DNA from: Paguma larvata
Taxonomy: Eukaryota; Chordata; Mammalia; Carnivora; Viverridae
DNA: 64,000 nt
Assembly: GCA_030068075.1 (NCBI GenBank)
Contig: CM057835.1
Span: forward strand, 38,429,715 to 38,493,714
Reading direction: 5' to 3'
Shown here: piece after piece, positions 34,220-44,934 of the stretch
Numbering within the stretch: position 1 is the first letter of the stretch
How the letters are laid out: each line of letters opens with the position of its first letter
Translations under genes and position numbers: made by a program
Notes under the pieces: generated by a model
The model's database searches: none
Seen by the model: only the letters and a program-made list of their open reading frames with translations
Told to the model about the DNA's origin: nothing

Positions 34220-36505
34220 AAGAAAATAGAATATGAAAATGCAACTAACAACATGGAAAATTGGGTAGGGGAGTGTTTGACCAACCCAAAATCAAAGCAA
34301 ACAATTTCTAGCCTTAAAAAATTTCAATAAATATAAATTATCATATTAGTAGTAAAAGGAAGAAAAGTATCAAATAATACTCTAAATAGGTTTGTGAAAA
34401 TTTAAAGCCATTTGTGACAACTAGCAAACTAGAAATAAAAAATGGCTTGTTTAACATGAGAAAAAATGGCTTTAGAAGCTGCAGTTGTTTGAAAAGATGA
34501 TTTATACATTGCAAATCCAATGGACTCTACAGACAAATGCTAAAATTAATGCATGAATTTAGAGGAGTCAGTGGGTAGAAAATAAATAAAAATTTGTTGT
34601 ATGTCCATACACTAGCCATAGGTAACTAGAAAATAAACTATTAAAATGGATACTATTTATAATTGAATAACTAAACATCAAATGCCTAGGTATATGTATC
34701 TACCAAAAGATGTATAAGTATTCTCCACAGAAAACTACAAAACCTTTCTCAGAAAAATCAAAGACCTTCTAAATAAGTGGCATGCTCTACTAAGTTTATG
34801 AATTAGTAGTTTCAAATTTTAAAGAATGTGAAGTCTTCCCAAGTTAACTTATACATGTAATGGAATCCAAATTAAAAACTCAAGGCGAATTTTTGGAAAT
34901 TGATGCACAAATATTCTGAAATGTATAGTGTAGTGAAGATGAACTTGAAGAAGGACAAAGTTAAAGGCTTACACTACCAGGTATCGAGATTTACTATTTG
35001 GCCACAGTATAAGAAAGTGTGCTATTGGTGCAAAGGTCAGAGAAGAGTATGGTAGAATACAGGTTCCAGAGACAGACCCAGAATGTAAACATGGCCTCTT
35101 GATTTATAAGAAGATACCACCAAAATAGAATAAAGAGAATGTATTGGAAAATAAATGGTACTAAGTCGAAAAATGATATATCAGCAACTGGATATCTATA
35201 CTAAAAAATAATCTTGATCTTCTATTTCACAACATATATAGAAATCAATTCCACCATATTACAGATATAATTGCCAAAGGTATATAAAGCTTTTCAAGAA
35301 CATAGGAGAACATCTGATTTATTCTGGAATTGCCAGAGATATTTTACAAGAGATGCAAGTACCGACCTTGAAAGAAAGAGTTCATAAACTGTACTCTTTT
35401 AAAATTAAGAACTTCCATTGATTAAGACACCATTAAAGAATGAAAAAATAAGGCACAGCTTAGGAAAAAATACTTACAATACACATATCCAGCAAAGTTC
35501 TATCGTCCATAATAAATGAGGAACCCCTAACAAAACAATAAAGGCAGTCAGCCTAATTAAGAAACACATGGCAAAGGACTTGAAATATCCAGTTCACAAA
35601 AGGGGCTATATAAATACCCAATAAACATATGAAAAGGCAGTCAATATAATAATCATAGAAATGCAAATTAAAGCTACCAGGACTTGTCTCTAAATACTTA
35701 AATGCTTAAATTTTAAAATATAGGAAGAATGTAGAGTAACAGGAACTCTCAAATACCTCAGTTGGGAAGGTAAATTGGTAAAATTATTAAAAAATGTTAA
35801 TTCAACCAGGGATGCCTGCGGTGACTCAGACATTGAGCGTCGGACTTCAGCTCAGGTCATGATCTTGGGTTCCTGAGTTAGAGCCTCAGGTCAGAGCCTA
35901 GAGCCTGCTTCGGAAACTGTCTCTGTTCCTACCCCACTCACACTTTGTCTCTCTCTCTCAAAAATAAAATGAAAAGATTAAAAAATAAGTAAATAAAAAT
36001 GTTGATACAATCATCTAGAGTCGAATATATGATTTCACTTCTAGTTGTCAAGAACCAGTTCATGTGTGCACCAAAATATGTTAATGTTTTGTGTAAAGTG
36101 TTAATAACAGCTTTATTCATAATAGCTCCCCCACAAAAATTCATTAACAGTGGAATGGATAAATTGTAGTTTATTCATACAGTGAACTGATATACGGCAA
36201 TATAATGAATGGAGTGTTGCTATGCAAAAAATATAGATAAATCTAAATGAATTAGTATTATGCAAAAGATGCCTGACTCAAGAGTATATATAGTGTGGTA
36301 TTATAATTATTCAAAGATTGAAAATAGGCAAAACTTGCCTGCGGTTCGTTGTTAACTGAGAATGGACCCTAGGGAAGTTGCTCAGGTGATTTTTTTTTCT
36401 ATATTTTCATCTAGATGGTGGTTATATAGCGGTGTTCATTCATAAAAACTATCAGTTCTTGTAACTATGTGTGTATGTTGCACTTCAAAAAATTTAAAAC
36501 CAATG
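34220..36505 (+). pseudogene. decayed L1: 3' part of ORF2 plus 3'UTR
   Basis: A long run of L1-type sequence on +: 'CTCCACAGAAAACTACAAAA', 'CAAAGACCTTCTAAATAAGT', 'ACACTACCAGGTATCGAGAT', 'CATGGCAAAGGACTTGAAAT', 'GGGAAGGTAAATTGGTAAAA', 'GGATAAATTGTAGTTTATTC', 'AGATTGAAAATAGGCAAAAC' and 'TATGTTGCACTTCAAAAAAT'. These are the usual ORF2 C-terminal and 3'UTR landmarks in the right order. Stops and indels are frequent and no frame exceeds about 75 codons. A Can-SINE (35809-35995) is nested inside. The 5' part of the LINE is missing, as in most genomic L1 copies. Confidence 0.85.
35809..35995 (+). mobile_element. Can-SINE nested in the L1 relic
   Basis: GGGATGCCTGCGGTGACTCA head, CTCAGGTCATGATCTTGGGT, short CT-rich tract and A-rich tail. 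The flanks AAAAATGTTAATTCAAC and AAAAATGTTGATACAAT are diverged duplications of the host L1 sequence. Confidence 0.9.
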
Positions 36506-36529
36506 GAATTAGTATAGACTTTAATGAAC

Positions 36530-36840
36530 AGAAAACACATTTGCTACCTTCTTATAAAGGATATATATGAATTGCCAAAATATTGCATTTTTTAATCAAA
36601 TAGAATTAAGGTGAGTATTGAATGTATATTCCAGATTTAAGTGCATACAATAATATGTCTTTAAACATATCGCGCCATTCAGATGTTTTAGCAGTTTTGA
36701 CAAGTTTATTATCCTTGTACATAGTACATAGATGTAAAGCTGTATAATTATCTCAGAAATCCAGCAGTCTGTTTATATTTGTAATAATTGGTTAATATTT
36801 CTGAAAGTTTAAAAAATTATTCATCCAACAATTTCTTAGC
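36530..36840. other. AT-rich noncoding stretch
   Basis: No repeat family or gene is recognised. Confidence 0.5.
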
Positions 36841-36844
36841 TTAT

Positions 36845-37035
36845 CAGAAGTTATAGTGATTGGTTTTGTCGCAGTTGCCATACCTGAATCTTACTTGTAG
36901 TGACCGCGTCTATTGTGGAAAGAGGAGGCAAGCAGGACCTGGCTGCCTCTGTAATGAAGAAAACATTACTGTGCCATTACCACACTAACTGGGGAAATAA
37001 TTGTGCAGAAACAGGACCAGAACAGCTTTAAGATG
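36845..37035. other. candidate conserved noncoding element
   Basis: A unique, mixed-composition block: 'GATTGGTTTTGTCGCAGTTG', 'GTGACCGCGTCTATTGTGG', 'CTGTAATGAAGAAAACATTA', 'TGTGCCATTACCACAC' and 'GGGGAAATAATTGTGCAG'. ATTG/CCAAT- and homeodomain-like cores are present, followed immediately by a pure A run (37042-37062). The assignment rests on texture only. Confidence 0.3.
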
Positions 37036-37041
37036 GAAAAG

Positions 37042-37062
37042 AAAAAAAAAAAAAAAAAAAAA
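37042..37062. repeat. poly(A) tract
   Basis: A run of about 21 A. No L1 or SINE body precedes it, so it is not obviously a retroposon tail. Confidence 0.8.
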
Positions 37063-37754
37063 GCAGGGATGTCTTTTTTTATTTGCTGTGTTTTGTTTTG
37101 TTTTTTGGTCGTTTATCTTGCACAAATAATGTCTCTAAGAGAGGGCTTTTTGTTTTTATTGTAAGTTGAATTCCTACTAATTCAATAGGATTTTTCAAGT
37201 GAACATTTTTTCAAAATCGTTTGCATGATCAGCTATCAGTGGATGAGTTAATCATTTAAAAGTTATTAACTAGGGAAGTTTTGTACTTAACAGAATAGGA
37301 CATTCATAATATACTTAAGTTTATATTTAATCATTATGGAGAAGCATGTAACTGTCAAGTTTTTTCACTGTTTTAATAATAGACCTTTAAAATATAATCG
37401 ATAAATTGTCAGGTGAGTGAATAAGTGTATTTCAGAATAGAGATGACGATTTAATCCGTCCGGCACAGTTAACATACGCAGACGTTTAGTTGGGAGCTCA
37501 TAACGTATCCTACCTCACATTAGAATTGATTTTTCAGTGGAGATTGACATGCTATAAGTTACTTCACATACTGACAGAAAACAAATGTTTTATGTGAAAT
37601 AAGTGAATTATTTAATAGTTTCAAAAATTCATTTATTAATGAACTTGTTGCAAAGAAGCTTCGATGCTTGATTTTCCATCATTAAACAGTTAGTTTCTAT
37701 GGAACATATTATTAACTTTTATAAATCCAGTACCTAACACAATACCTGAGTCAC

Positions 37755-38300
37755 CATGGTAGTTTTAAATTGCTGCCATAATAAATTAGTGTGAACTTAG
37801 AAGCTTAAAATAACATTAAGTTCTTATCTCACACCTCTGTATGTTAGAAGTCTTAAATGAGTTTCACTGGGTTAAAATCAAGGCATTGGCAGGGCCGTGA
37901 TCTCTGGAGGCTTCAGGGAAGCATCTGTTTCAAATTGTTGGCAGAATTTAGTTTCTTGTGGTTGTGGGAACTGGGTCCCTGTCTTCTTTCTGGCTATGGG
38001 AGAGGGTCATTTCTACCTTCCAGAGGCTGCTCGCATTCCTTGACATGTATGTAGCCTCCTTCCATCTTCAAATGGGGAAAAGGAGATGATGGGTCTCAAG
38101 TCTCGCTCTCACTTTAAATTTGTCCTGTGTCTTCCTTCACATCCTCAGGAAATATTCTCCAGTTTTACGAGTTGATGTGATTAGATTGACTCATCTAGAT
38201 AATCCAGAATCATCTCTTTAGCTCAAGTTCTTTGTCATTAAATCTTATCTGCAAAGTCTCCTTTGCCATGAAGGGTACCATATTCATTGTTTCCCAAGAT
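37755..38300 (-). mobile_element. MaLR-type (MLT1-like) LTR, reverse orientation
   Basis: On +: 'AAATTGCTGCCATAATAAAT', 'CACTGGGTTAAAATCAAGGC', 'ATTGGCAGGGCCGTGATCTC', 'CAGAGGCTGCTCGCATTCCT', 'CCTTCCATCTTCAAATGGGG' and 'ATCTGCAAAGTCTCCTTTGC'. This is the reverse complement of the MLT1-group LTR. It is unpaired, so probably a solo LTR. The 65- and 72-codon frames in and beside it are not genes. Confidence 0.75.
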
Positions 38301-38600
38301 GATAGCTCTAATAGTAATCCATCGCTTCCAAGGGGCCAACTTGATCACAGATGCCTGGAAGAATGGATGGCCTGCACAGACTTCAGATAGCTTCTAGAAT
38401 GTCATGTAATTCAAATTCAAACTCCTGGTTTCTTCACTTGGGGGAGTCCAGGTTTCAGCACCTAGCTATGTATGAACAAACAGATTTCCACATGAGGGCT
38501 ATCCTCAGGCTAATGATTGCTCCAAGATCAAAGAAAGGTAAAAATTGGTTGACCTTAAAGATTTCTTAAGTGAATGTAGCATTTCATTCCAGGAAGCTTG

Positions 38601-38749
38601 CCCTTCCTCCCTCCCTCCCTCCCTCCCTCCTTCCCTTCCTCCCTCCCTCCCTCTTTCCCTTCCTCCTTTCCATCCCTCCTTCTTTCTTTCTCTCCTTCCT
38701 TCTTTCCTTCCTTCCTACCTTCCTTCCCTTCTTTTTCTTTCTTTCTTTT
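38601..38749. repeat. polypyrimidine tract (CCTT/CCCT)n, about 150 bp
   Basis: The + strand is C/T over nearly the whole interval, interrupted by isolated A residues near 38672 and 38717. The left part is CCTCCCTC-rich and the right part CTTTCTTT-rich. Pro-Ser-Leu-rich frames in all three readings are translations of this tract, not proteins. Confidence 0.95.
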
Positions 38750-38759
38750 GGGAAAAATT

Positions 38760-39820
38760 GAAAGAAAGAAACATTTGCAATGGAGGAAAGTTTGTCTGAC
38801 ATTGGCAAGGGTACAGGGGTGGGAATGGCACTTGGGACTAGGGACAAAGAAAAGATGAACAATATGAAACCGAGTAGCATTGCCTTTCTCATCTGAAGAG
38901 AGCAGTGTATAATGTGTTGTTTCAGTTTAAAATATACAGTACTTCTCCACAATTAAGTCATTGAAATACATGGGAAATTTATTTTCACTTTGTTAAAAAA
39001 ATCTTTGGGAAAAGTAATTTAATGCTATTGTATTCTTATTTACTACTTTAAGTTTCCTTTTAAAGCGCTCATATCCTTCTGCAACCATGAAAATCCTCTG
39101 TAATTTTAAAAAATCAACTTATAGTTATTTCTTGTGAAACTATCTTACTATTTTTTTTAATTTTAATCTCCCAGGTTGTGAGAACACAGCTTAGCAAAGT
39201 GTATAAAGGCAGCAAAGCAGGTAGTTTAGATTTCTGTTAGTCTTCCAAGGAAAACCTACAAGTAAACTGGAATATAACACAGAGAGATTATACACTAAAA
39301 TGCTTTTGCAAACTAGGATTTAAAGAACTGGAAACCTTATTATTTTTCTCAGTCAAAATGTAAATGGATAAATTTTTATGTTTTTATGTTATAAAAACGA
39401 ATTGTGAAATGTTTCTCTACAGAATGAAAAAAAAAACAACTCTAAAATGCCATTCGACTCTATAATATTCTGAAAGTCTGCTTATTTAAGAACATTTGAC
39501 ACAAGTAGATACTTAATGAAAATAAAAATCATTAAATTTCAGCCTACCCCTTTTCTCTGTTCTGTGTCAACAAGGTATGAGTATTATGTTGTTTCATTCA
39601 CCTGTTCATTCATTAAATAATGTTTACTGAGAGACTACAATGTACTGGGGGAAAAAATTAATAAGGCACAAAAAGTTCACAGAAATGAGGAAATTAATGT
39701 AGAGATATTAACTATAATAAATAATGGTGATTGCAGTGACAGATATATACATAGTACAGTATTATAGTACTGACCCTGCATTACCCAGTACCATTTTTCT
39801 TAGAAAAGTTAAAAATGCTA
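38760..39820. other. noncoding stretch
   Basis: A short MIR/L2-like tail ('CCTGTTCATTCATTAAATAA', 'CTGAGAGACTACAATGTACT') lies near 39600-39650. Nothing else is recognised. Confidence 0.5.
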
Positions 39821-39825
39821 ATCTT

Positions 39826-40055
39826 GGGGCACCTGGGTGGCTCAGTCGGTTGAGCGTCCAACTTTGGCTCAGGTCATGATCTCGCAGTCTGTGAGTTTGA
39901 GCCCCACGTCGGGCTCTGTGCTGACAGCTCAGAGCCTGGAGCCTGCTTCACATTCTGTGTCTCCCTCTCTCTCTGCCCCTCCCCCACTCATGCTCTGTCT
40001 CTCTCTGTCTCAAAAGTGAATAAACATTAAAAAAAAAAAAGTTTGAAGATTAAAA
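39826..40055 (+). mobile_element. Can-SINE, full length, well preserved
   Basis: GGGGCACCTGGGTGGCTCAG head and CTCAGTCGGTTGAGCG follow the consensus closely. The B-box GTGAGTTTGAGCCCC, CT-rich middle and double A-rich tail are intact. The 15-base duplication AAAAATGCTAATCTT flanks it (39811-39825 and 40056-40070). Confidence 0.96.
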
Positions 40056-40247
40056 AAAAATGCTAATCTTTACATGTTTCACTATGTATCAGTACATACA
40101 TAGAGGATTTATTATCAATGAATTAGGAATTACTTCATAATAACATTATAAATGCCAAGTTTATTGCTTTTGTGTTGTGTGTCCCTCCTAAGAAGAGTCT
40201 AGCTTGTTCTACATTTTTTTCATTCTCTGGCTTTCTTCTTATCTTTA

Positions 40248-40444
40248 TTTTCTAAATATTTATTTATTTTTGTGAGAGAGAGAGACAGAGAGCAGAGGAG
40301 GGGCAGAGAGAGAGGGTACAGAGGATTCAAAGCAGACTCTGTGCTGAAAACAGAAAGCCCAGTGCAGGACTTGAATGCATGAACTAAGAAATCATGACAT
40401 GGGCTGAAGTCAGACACTTAACCGACTGAGCCACCCAGGCTCCC
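40248..40444 (-). mobile_element. Can-SINE, reverse orientation
   Basis: The complement begins GGGAGCCTGGGTGGCTCAGT and runs through CT-rich sequence to an AATAAATAAATATTTAG tail. The flanks TTTCTTCTTATCTTTA and TTTCTTCATAGCTTTA are a diverged duplication. It lies about 80 bp from the Tigger element. Confidence 0.92.
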
Positions 40445-40877
40445 TTTTCTTCATAGCTTTAAATAGATTAAACATATAATCTCTGTATAAGAATATTTTG
40501 TCATATACTTTATTTATCATATACAATAGAACCTTGGTTTGTGAGCATGATTCATTCCAGAAACATGCTTGTAATCCAAAGCACTTGTATATCAAAGCGA
40601 ATTTCCCCATAAGAAATAATGGAAACTCTGGTGGTTCATTCCACAACCCAAGAATATTCATATAGAAATGATTACAATAATATAATATGATAAAATAATA
40701 AAGAAAATACAAAATATAAAGAAAAAAATTAATTCACCTGTACTTACCTTTGAAAACTTTCGTGGCTGGTGTGAGGGAGGCAGGAGAGGAGGGCTGTTGT
40801 GTAGGACGACTTTCACTGTCACTAACGGAATCACTGCTATCTATTGGCTCCACTAATATTTTTCTTTTCGCGCGACT

Positions 40878-41236
40878 TTAATAAGGGAATCTATCCAGTG
40901 ACACTTGCCTTTGCCTCCTTTTGAGGATTTCGTGGAAATGTGACTCTGTCTTGTTGCTAAACAGATTCATCTCCCGCGCTGCTACAGCCTTATTCGGGTG
41001 GTGCTTTTCTACAGAATGTTGCACTGTTTCCCTCATTTTACACATCCCCCTAATCTCATTTGAAGTGAGGGATTCTTCCACCTTTTTCTCCTCCTCTGGA
41101 GACGAGATGCAGATGTAGACTTCTTATAAAATCTTGCAGTTTTGGCCACTAGGCATACCTTGTTCATACGTCTTAATGATTTCCTTCTTAACTTCCACCC
41201 TAATCGTCTCCTTCTTCTTACTGCCTTTCTTTTCAA
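40878..41236 (-). pseudogene. Tigger transposase remnant: N-terminal basic helix-turn-helix part fused to C-terminal tail
   Basis: Reading the complement from about 41236, a lysine-rich start is followed by KKETIRVEVKKEIIKTYEQG, which matches the first helix-turn-helix of pogo/CENP-B type transposases. A stop follows in the same frame (around 41128). The frame then continues to a C-terminal part with HHPNKAV and ends RQRQVSLDRFPY followed by TAA at 40878. The entire catalytic DDE region is absent between these parts. QVSLDRF resembles a PCNA-interacting (PIP) motif, and pogo transposase is known to bind PCNA through such a tail. It is not functional. A standalone 67-codon reading starts at 41081. 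Confidence 0.75.
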
Positions 41237-41580
41237 CCTTTTTCTACATAGGGGCCATTGTATATACTCACACAGTTGTTGACTTTAGTACAGTATTAAT
41301 AATAAATTCTTACCATATACTGTATTTAATGTACAATAAGGCAGTAGAGGAAAGGGTCTATATCTGCAGGCAGCCTGACCTAGAATGAAGTGAAGCATTC
41401 CTAAGCTTACTCTTGTATGGAAAAGCAAAAGGCTGTCCATTTTTTTGAAGTGATAAAAAATACACTAGTGCCAGTTGTGAGCACCTTCCAATGTTCTGAA
41501 AAGTTACTGATTTCTGCCAAACACTGCAGCCTGAGACTGAGCATCTGAGCATGGGAGACAACCACCCACAATCCCGACGT

Positions 41581-41624
41581 GAGAGAGAGAGAGAGAGAGA
41601 GAAAGAAAGAGAGAGAGAGAGAGA
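41581..41624. repeat. (GA)n simple repeat inside the Tigger element
   Basis: About 22 dinucleotide units with two GAAA interruptions in the centre. Confidence 0.95.
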
Positions 41625-41784
41625 CCATTGGCTCAGCTGTGTTCACATGATGTTCGGCATCACATACTACCTGTATTGCAAAACATCGCTCATTTTATCA
41701 AGTTAAAATTTATTAGAAATGTTTGCTCATCTTGCAGAACATTTGCATAACAGTTTACTCATAATCCAAGCTTTTACCGTACTT

Positions 41785-42640
41785 TACTTACTTCAGCAAA
41801 CATTATATCAGCACTCTTGAGCCTTCCTAGAAGCTGACATGGCATATTGATACAGAAACACAAAATGTCTCTAATCAACCTGACCAGATAGACCAAATGT
41901 TTTCAATTTCATTCGTCAAAAAGAAGGCAGGCATCAAGTCAGTTGCACAATTTATATCTTATCCTTCTTTCATGGTGTTGGATTTCCATGAAGTGGCCTT
42001 TATTTTGGGAAAAAATACATGAGCTACTCATTATATCCCAAATGTTTTTCATTCTTTGAGACACTTCTGGTTCTATGCCATAATGTAGGAAAAGGTGACT
42101 TGGAAAGAAGAATAGGTTGAGAAATGATGGGAAGGGAAGTTAGTATCATCAGGAGAAGAATGATAATAAAGGGAGTTTAGTTGAATGGATTCATGATTGA
42201 CAAACATAACAAGAATGATGCAAAAGGAAGAAACGAGAAAAGAGGGGAAAAAAGAAATAAGTTGAAAAGAGCAAAGAGGAGATTTACCATTAATTTGGTA
42301 AGTAATTATAATGACAGATTTCTTTATGTTCTCATTTGCCCCGACCATGACTGTTAATACGCAGAATAAATCCTAGGCTTGTGGCCATGGGGGCCCTAAT
42401 GTTATGGAGATGTACTCTCTACAGCTGTTTGATATTTGACTTGTTTCAAGGGTTTTCATTAAAACCCTGGAAAAAATGTGTAAGATATAGGAACCCATCC
42501 ATTTAATCACTTTAAGAGAGAACTATGTCATCGGTGACTATATGGAACCTACATATCTTCCCATTTTAATTGTTTGCCTCCCCATACTTTTAATTCCTAG
42601 TTATTGTTTCTTTCCAACTCTCATTGGTGCCTTTTCTCAT
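41785..42640. other. noncoding stretch
   Basis: A 91-codon complementary frame (42348-42073) lies in a purine-rich section without splice or start context. No repeat is recognised. Confidence 0.5.
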
Positions 42641-42815
42641 GTGCTGAATTATGCAATATTTATCATTCTGTTTCTATCTTGTCCACTCAGTACTATGTTT
42701 TAAAATCATTCTGTGTTGCTGTAATATATAGCTAGTGCATTTCTTCTAATCACTTTATAGTCTTTCATGGTAGGGAACCACCACATTTTCCTTAGCCATT
42801 CTGCAAAATTAAACT
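42640..42815 (-). mobile_element. L1 3'-region fragment, reverse orientation
   Basis: 'TTTTAAAATCATTCTGTGTT', 'TAGTGCATTTCTTCTAATCA', 'CATGGTAGGGAACCACCACA' and 'TTTTCCTTAGCCATTCTGC' resemble the common reverse-oriented L1 3' segment ('TATTCCATTGTATGGATATA', 'CCACAGTTTGTTTATCCATT'), strongly diverged. Confidence 0.45.
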
Positions 42816-43259
42816 TTAACTTAGCAACATAAAGTTAATTATGGACCCCCTGATTCAGAAATCGCAGTAGAAAAATGAACAAACCTCTGGCTTCCTATGA
42901 TTCAGGACCTACATGAACCACATTTAATTGAAGAAGGTGTGGAGTAGATACATTTGGGCATTATTTATGGCATCTTAACAGCTCTGACAATTCTCTGCAA
43001 AATTTTTGTGTCCATTTTGAGAGCATTTTAAAAGCTCACAAGCAACTCATTATTTTAGAGGACTTGGAGACATTTTTGAATTATTAATGGGCTATGTCTC
43101 CTCAATATGTGCCTCTATAATATAAAGAAAACTATAGAGAAAATGCTCTTCAGCAGTCTTTCTCTTTATGCAAGTATATGTGTAGCCAAAAGAGACCTTC
43201 AATGAGAGATCTAAATTGAAACTTTGTTTTGCATGATGCTGGTATATTAATTAAGGGTC

Positions 43260-43490
43260 AGAGCAAGGGCCAGCAAACTTTTTGTATAAAGCAGAAGATA
43301 GTGAATATTTTAGGCTTTGCAGTCCACTCAGTCTCTGTTGCAGTTTCTCAGCTCTTCCACCACAGAGCAAACGCAATCGTAGACGATATGGAAGTGAATG
43401 AGGTGATCGCGCTCCGCTGACATTTATTTACAATCACGGGCAGTGGGCTAGATTTAGCTGGAGAGCCATAGTTCGATGAGACCTGTTCTG
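43260..43490 (+). mobile_element. hAT-Charlie type nonautonomous transposon
   Basis: 'AAGGGCCAGCAAACTTTTTG', 'GAATATTTTAGGCTTTGCAG', 'GTCTCTGTTGCAGTTTCTCA', 'CGTAGACGATATGGAAGTGA' and 'CATTTATTTACAATCACGGG' follow the order of a very common mammalian hAT MITE. The family name is not assigned firmly. Confidence 0.75.
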
Positions 43491-43601
43491 GAAAGTGATT
43501 TTTTTTTTCCATACTGGAATTAAGTTATTTGGGGAAATAGATGTGATGTGTCTCAAGATGCGTATCTATAGAGAATTCCCTTTAATCTTATTTCACCATG
43601 A

Positions 43602-43800
43602 GGGGCGCCTGGGTGGCTCAGTCGGTTATGCGTCCTACTTCAGCTCAGGTCATGATCTCGCAGTTCATGGGTTCAAACCCCACATCATTCTCTGTGCTGA
43701 CAGCTCAGAGCTGGAGCCTGCTTCGGATTCTTTGTCTCCCTCTCTCTCTGTTTGCCCCTCCCCTGACCTCCTCTCTCAAAAATAAATAAATATTTTAAAA
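43602..43800 (+). mobile_element. Can-SINE, full length
   Basis: GGGGCGCCTGGGTGGCTCAG head identical to the consensus, then CTCAGGTCATGATCTCGCAG, a CT-rich middle and AAATAAATAAATATT tail. The flanks TTTAATCTTATTTC (43581) and ATTAATCTTATTTC (43801) form the target duplication. Two overlapping frames through it are SINE artefacts. Confidence 0.95.
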
Positions 43801-44269
43801 ATTAATCTTATTTCTACTTGAGATACATCCCTAAGGTTTGGACGGTGCGCTAATATGAGTAACATCAGGTGATTTGAGATGCTCATGACCTTGTATTTGA
43901 CAGGGGGATTTATCTAACTGAAGATCTAGCTGAGAGGAGTAAAAGAGAAAAAGCATTAGTAATAATTCTATCCATAAGGATATTTTACTAGGCTGCTAAT
44001 GATTTACTGTACTTTTCATATTTGGGCACCTCTGAAGTGGGACTAATGTTTTCTAACTCCACATTCCCAAAGAAAAGACACTTATGCATATGTATATATA
44101 TTTTTTTAATTTCAAAAACTCTTTTCTCTGTGAGCATCCAGTTTATTTTGAAAGATTGGTATAATTCTCTAGAGTATTCAAAAACTAGAGCATTCACACA
44201 TATCAGTCTAGAATCTTAAAGGCCCTGTAATTCACATTCAAGATTAGAAAGTGATGTAGCCCCAGAAAA

Positions 44270-44395
44270 GGTATGAGGCTGGAATCACACTGTATTCTAG
44301 CCTTAATGCTGTGCTCTTCCTGTGTGACCTCAAATAAGAAATTGATCTTCCTGGCTTCCGTATCCTCATTGAGAATGTAAGGATGTTTTAAAAGT
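44270..44395 (+). repeat. MIR fragment
   Basis: 'CTGTATTCTAGCCTTAATGC', 'CTTCCTGTGTGACCTCAAAT', 'TTCCTGGCTTCCGTATCCTC' and 'GAGAATGTAAGGATG' follow the MIR core (GTGTGACCTTGGGCAA, CTGTGCCTCAGTTTCCTCAT). Confidence 0.6.
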
Positions 44396-44930
44396 TTCTA
44401 TTCCTTAATGACTTGCAACGCATTGTTCATACTACATGTTCGGAGTATAAAAATGGCTGTGGTTGTGAAGAGGGGCTTTAATTTTCTACATCATAGAAAT
44501 ATGAATGTATTATTTGTATGTAGCATGCATTATTTTATAATAAATCAATTTTTTAAAAGAAATATTCAAATCTTGGTATAGCATAGATGTGACAATGAAA
44601 TGGGCATAAAACATTTTCAAAATTAAACATTTTCTACAAACATAAGGTGAGATCAGGTTACTTGACAATATCAATAAGAAGTCATAAAATATCAGATATT
44701 TTAATTTTTAATGAGTTTACTTAATTTATGCTATAAGGTATATGCTTGAACCTCTTAGATCAGTCTTTCATTTGTAATAAAATTTCTAGGCACTGCTCTT
44801 ACAGTGTCTGCATTTATGTAGTGCATTATTACTTTATGATAAAGTTAGTTGATAATTCCTTAACTCTTTTTGCTGATGACCTTTTAAAGCTGCATAATTA
44901 GAATAAGTTGTGGTTATTGTATTGGAATCT
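44396..44930. other. AT-rich noncoding stretch
   Basis: Nothing recognised. Confidence 0.5.
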
Positions 44931-44934
44931 CTAT

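Larger units (their letters stand above)
40524..41779 (-). mobile_element. Tigger (pogo/TcMar) DNA transposon, complete ends, internally deleted
   Basis: It is bounded by TA at 40522-40523 and 41780-41781, the target duplication expected of Tc1/mariner elements. The ends are imperfect inverted repeats: CAATAGAACCTTGGTTTGTG on the left and, on the complement, CGGTAAAAGCTTGGATTATG at the right. At about 1.26 kb it is roughly half the usual autonomous Tigger length. The interior encodes, on the minus strand, the two extremities of a transposase (see 40878-41236) with the DDE catalytic middle missing. A (GA)n run (41581-41624) has expanded near its 5' side. Confidence 0.85.

Noticed and set aside
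37042..37062. Poly(A) as evidence for a processed pseudogene
   Set aside because: No spliced coding sequence, L1 body or target duplication precedes it.
38545..38858. Three overlapping Pro/Ser/Leu/Phe-rich frames and an Arg/Lys/Glu/Gly-rich complementary frame
   Set aside because: All are readings of one polypyrimidine tract; simultaneous openness in several frames is expected of the repeat.
39837..40019. Recurring 60-78 codon frames of the 'MAQSVE..TSAQVMISR' type (also near 33410-33595, 43598-43789, 49941-50174, 56846-57085 and 61045-61227)
   Set aside because: They recur because they are translations of Can-SINE heads on either strand. They lack promoters, splice context and selection signals.
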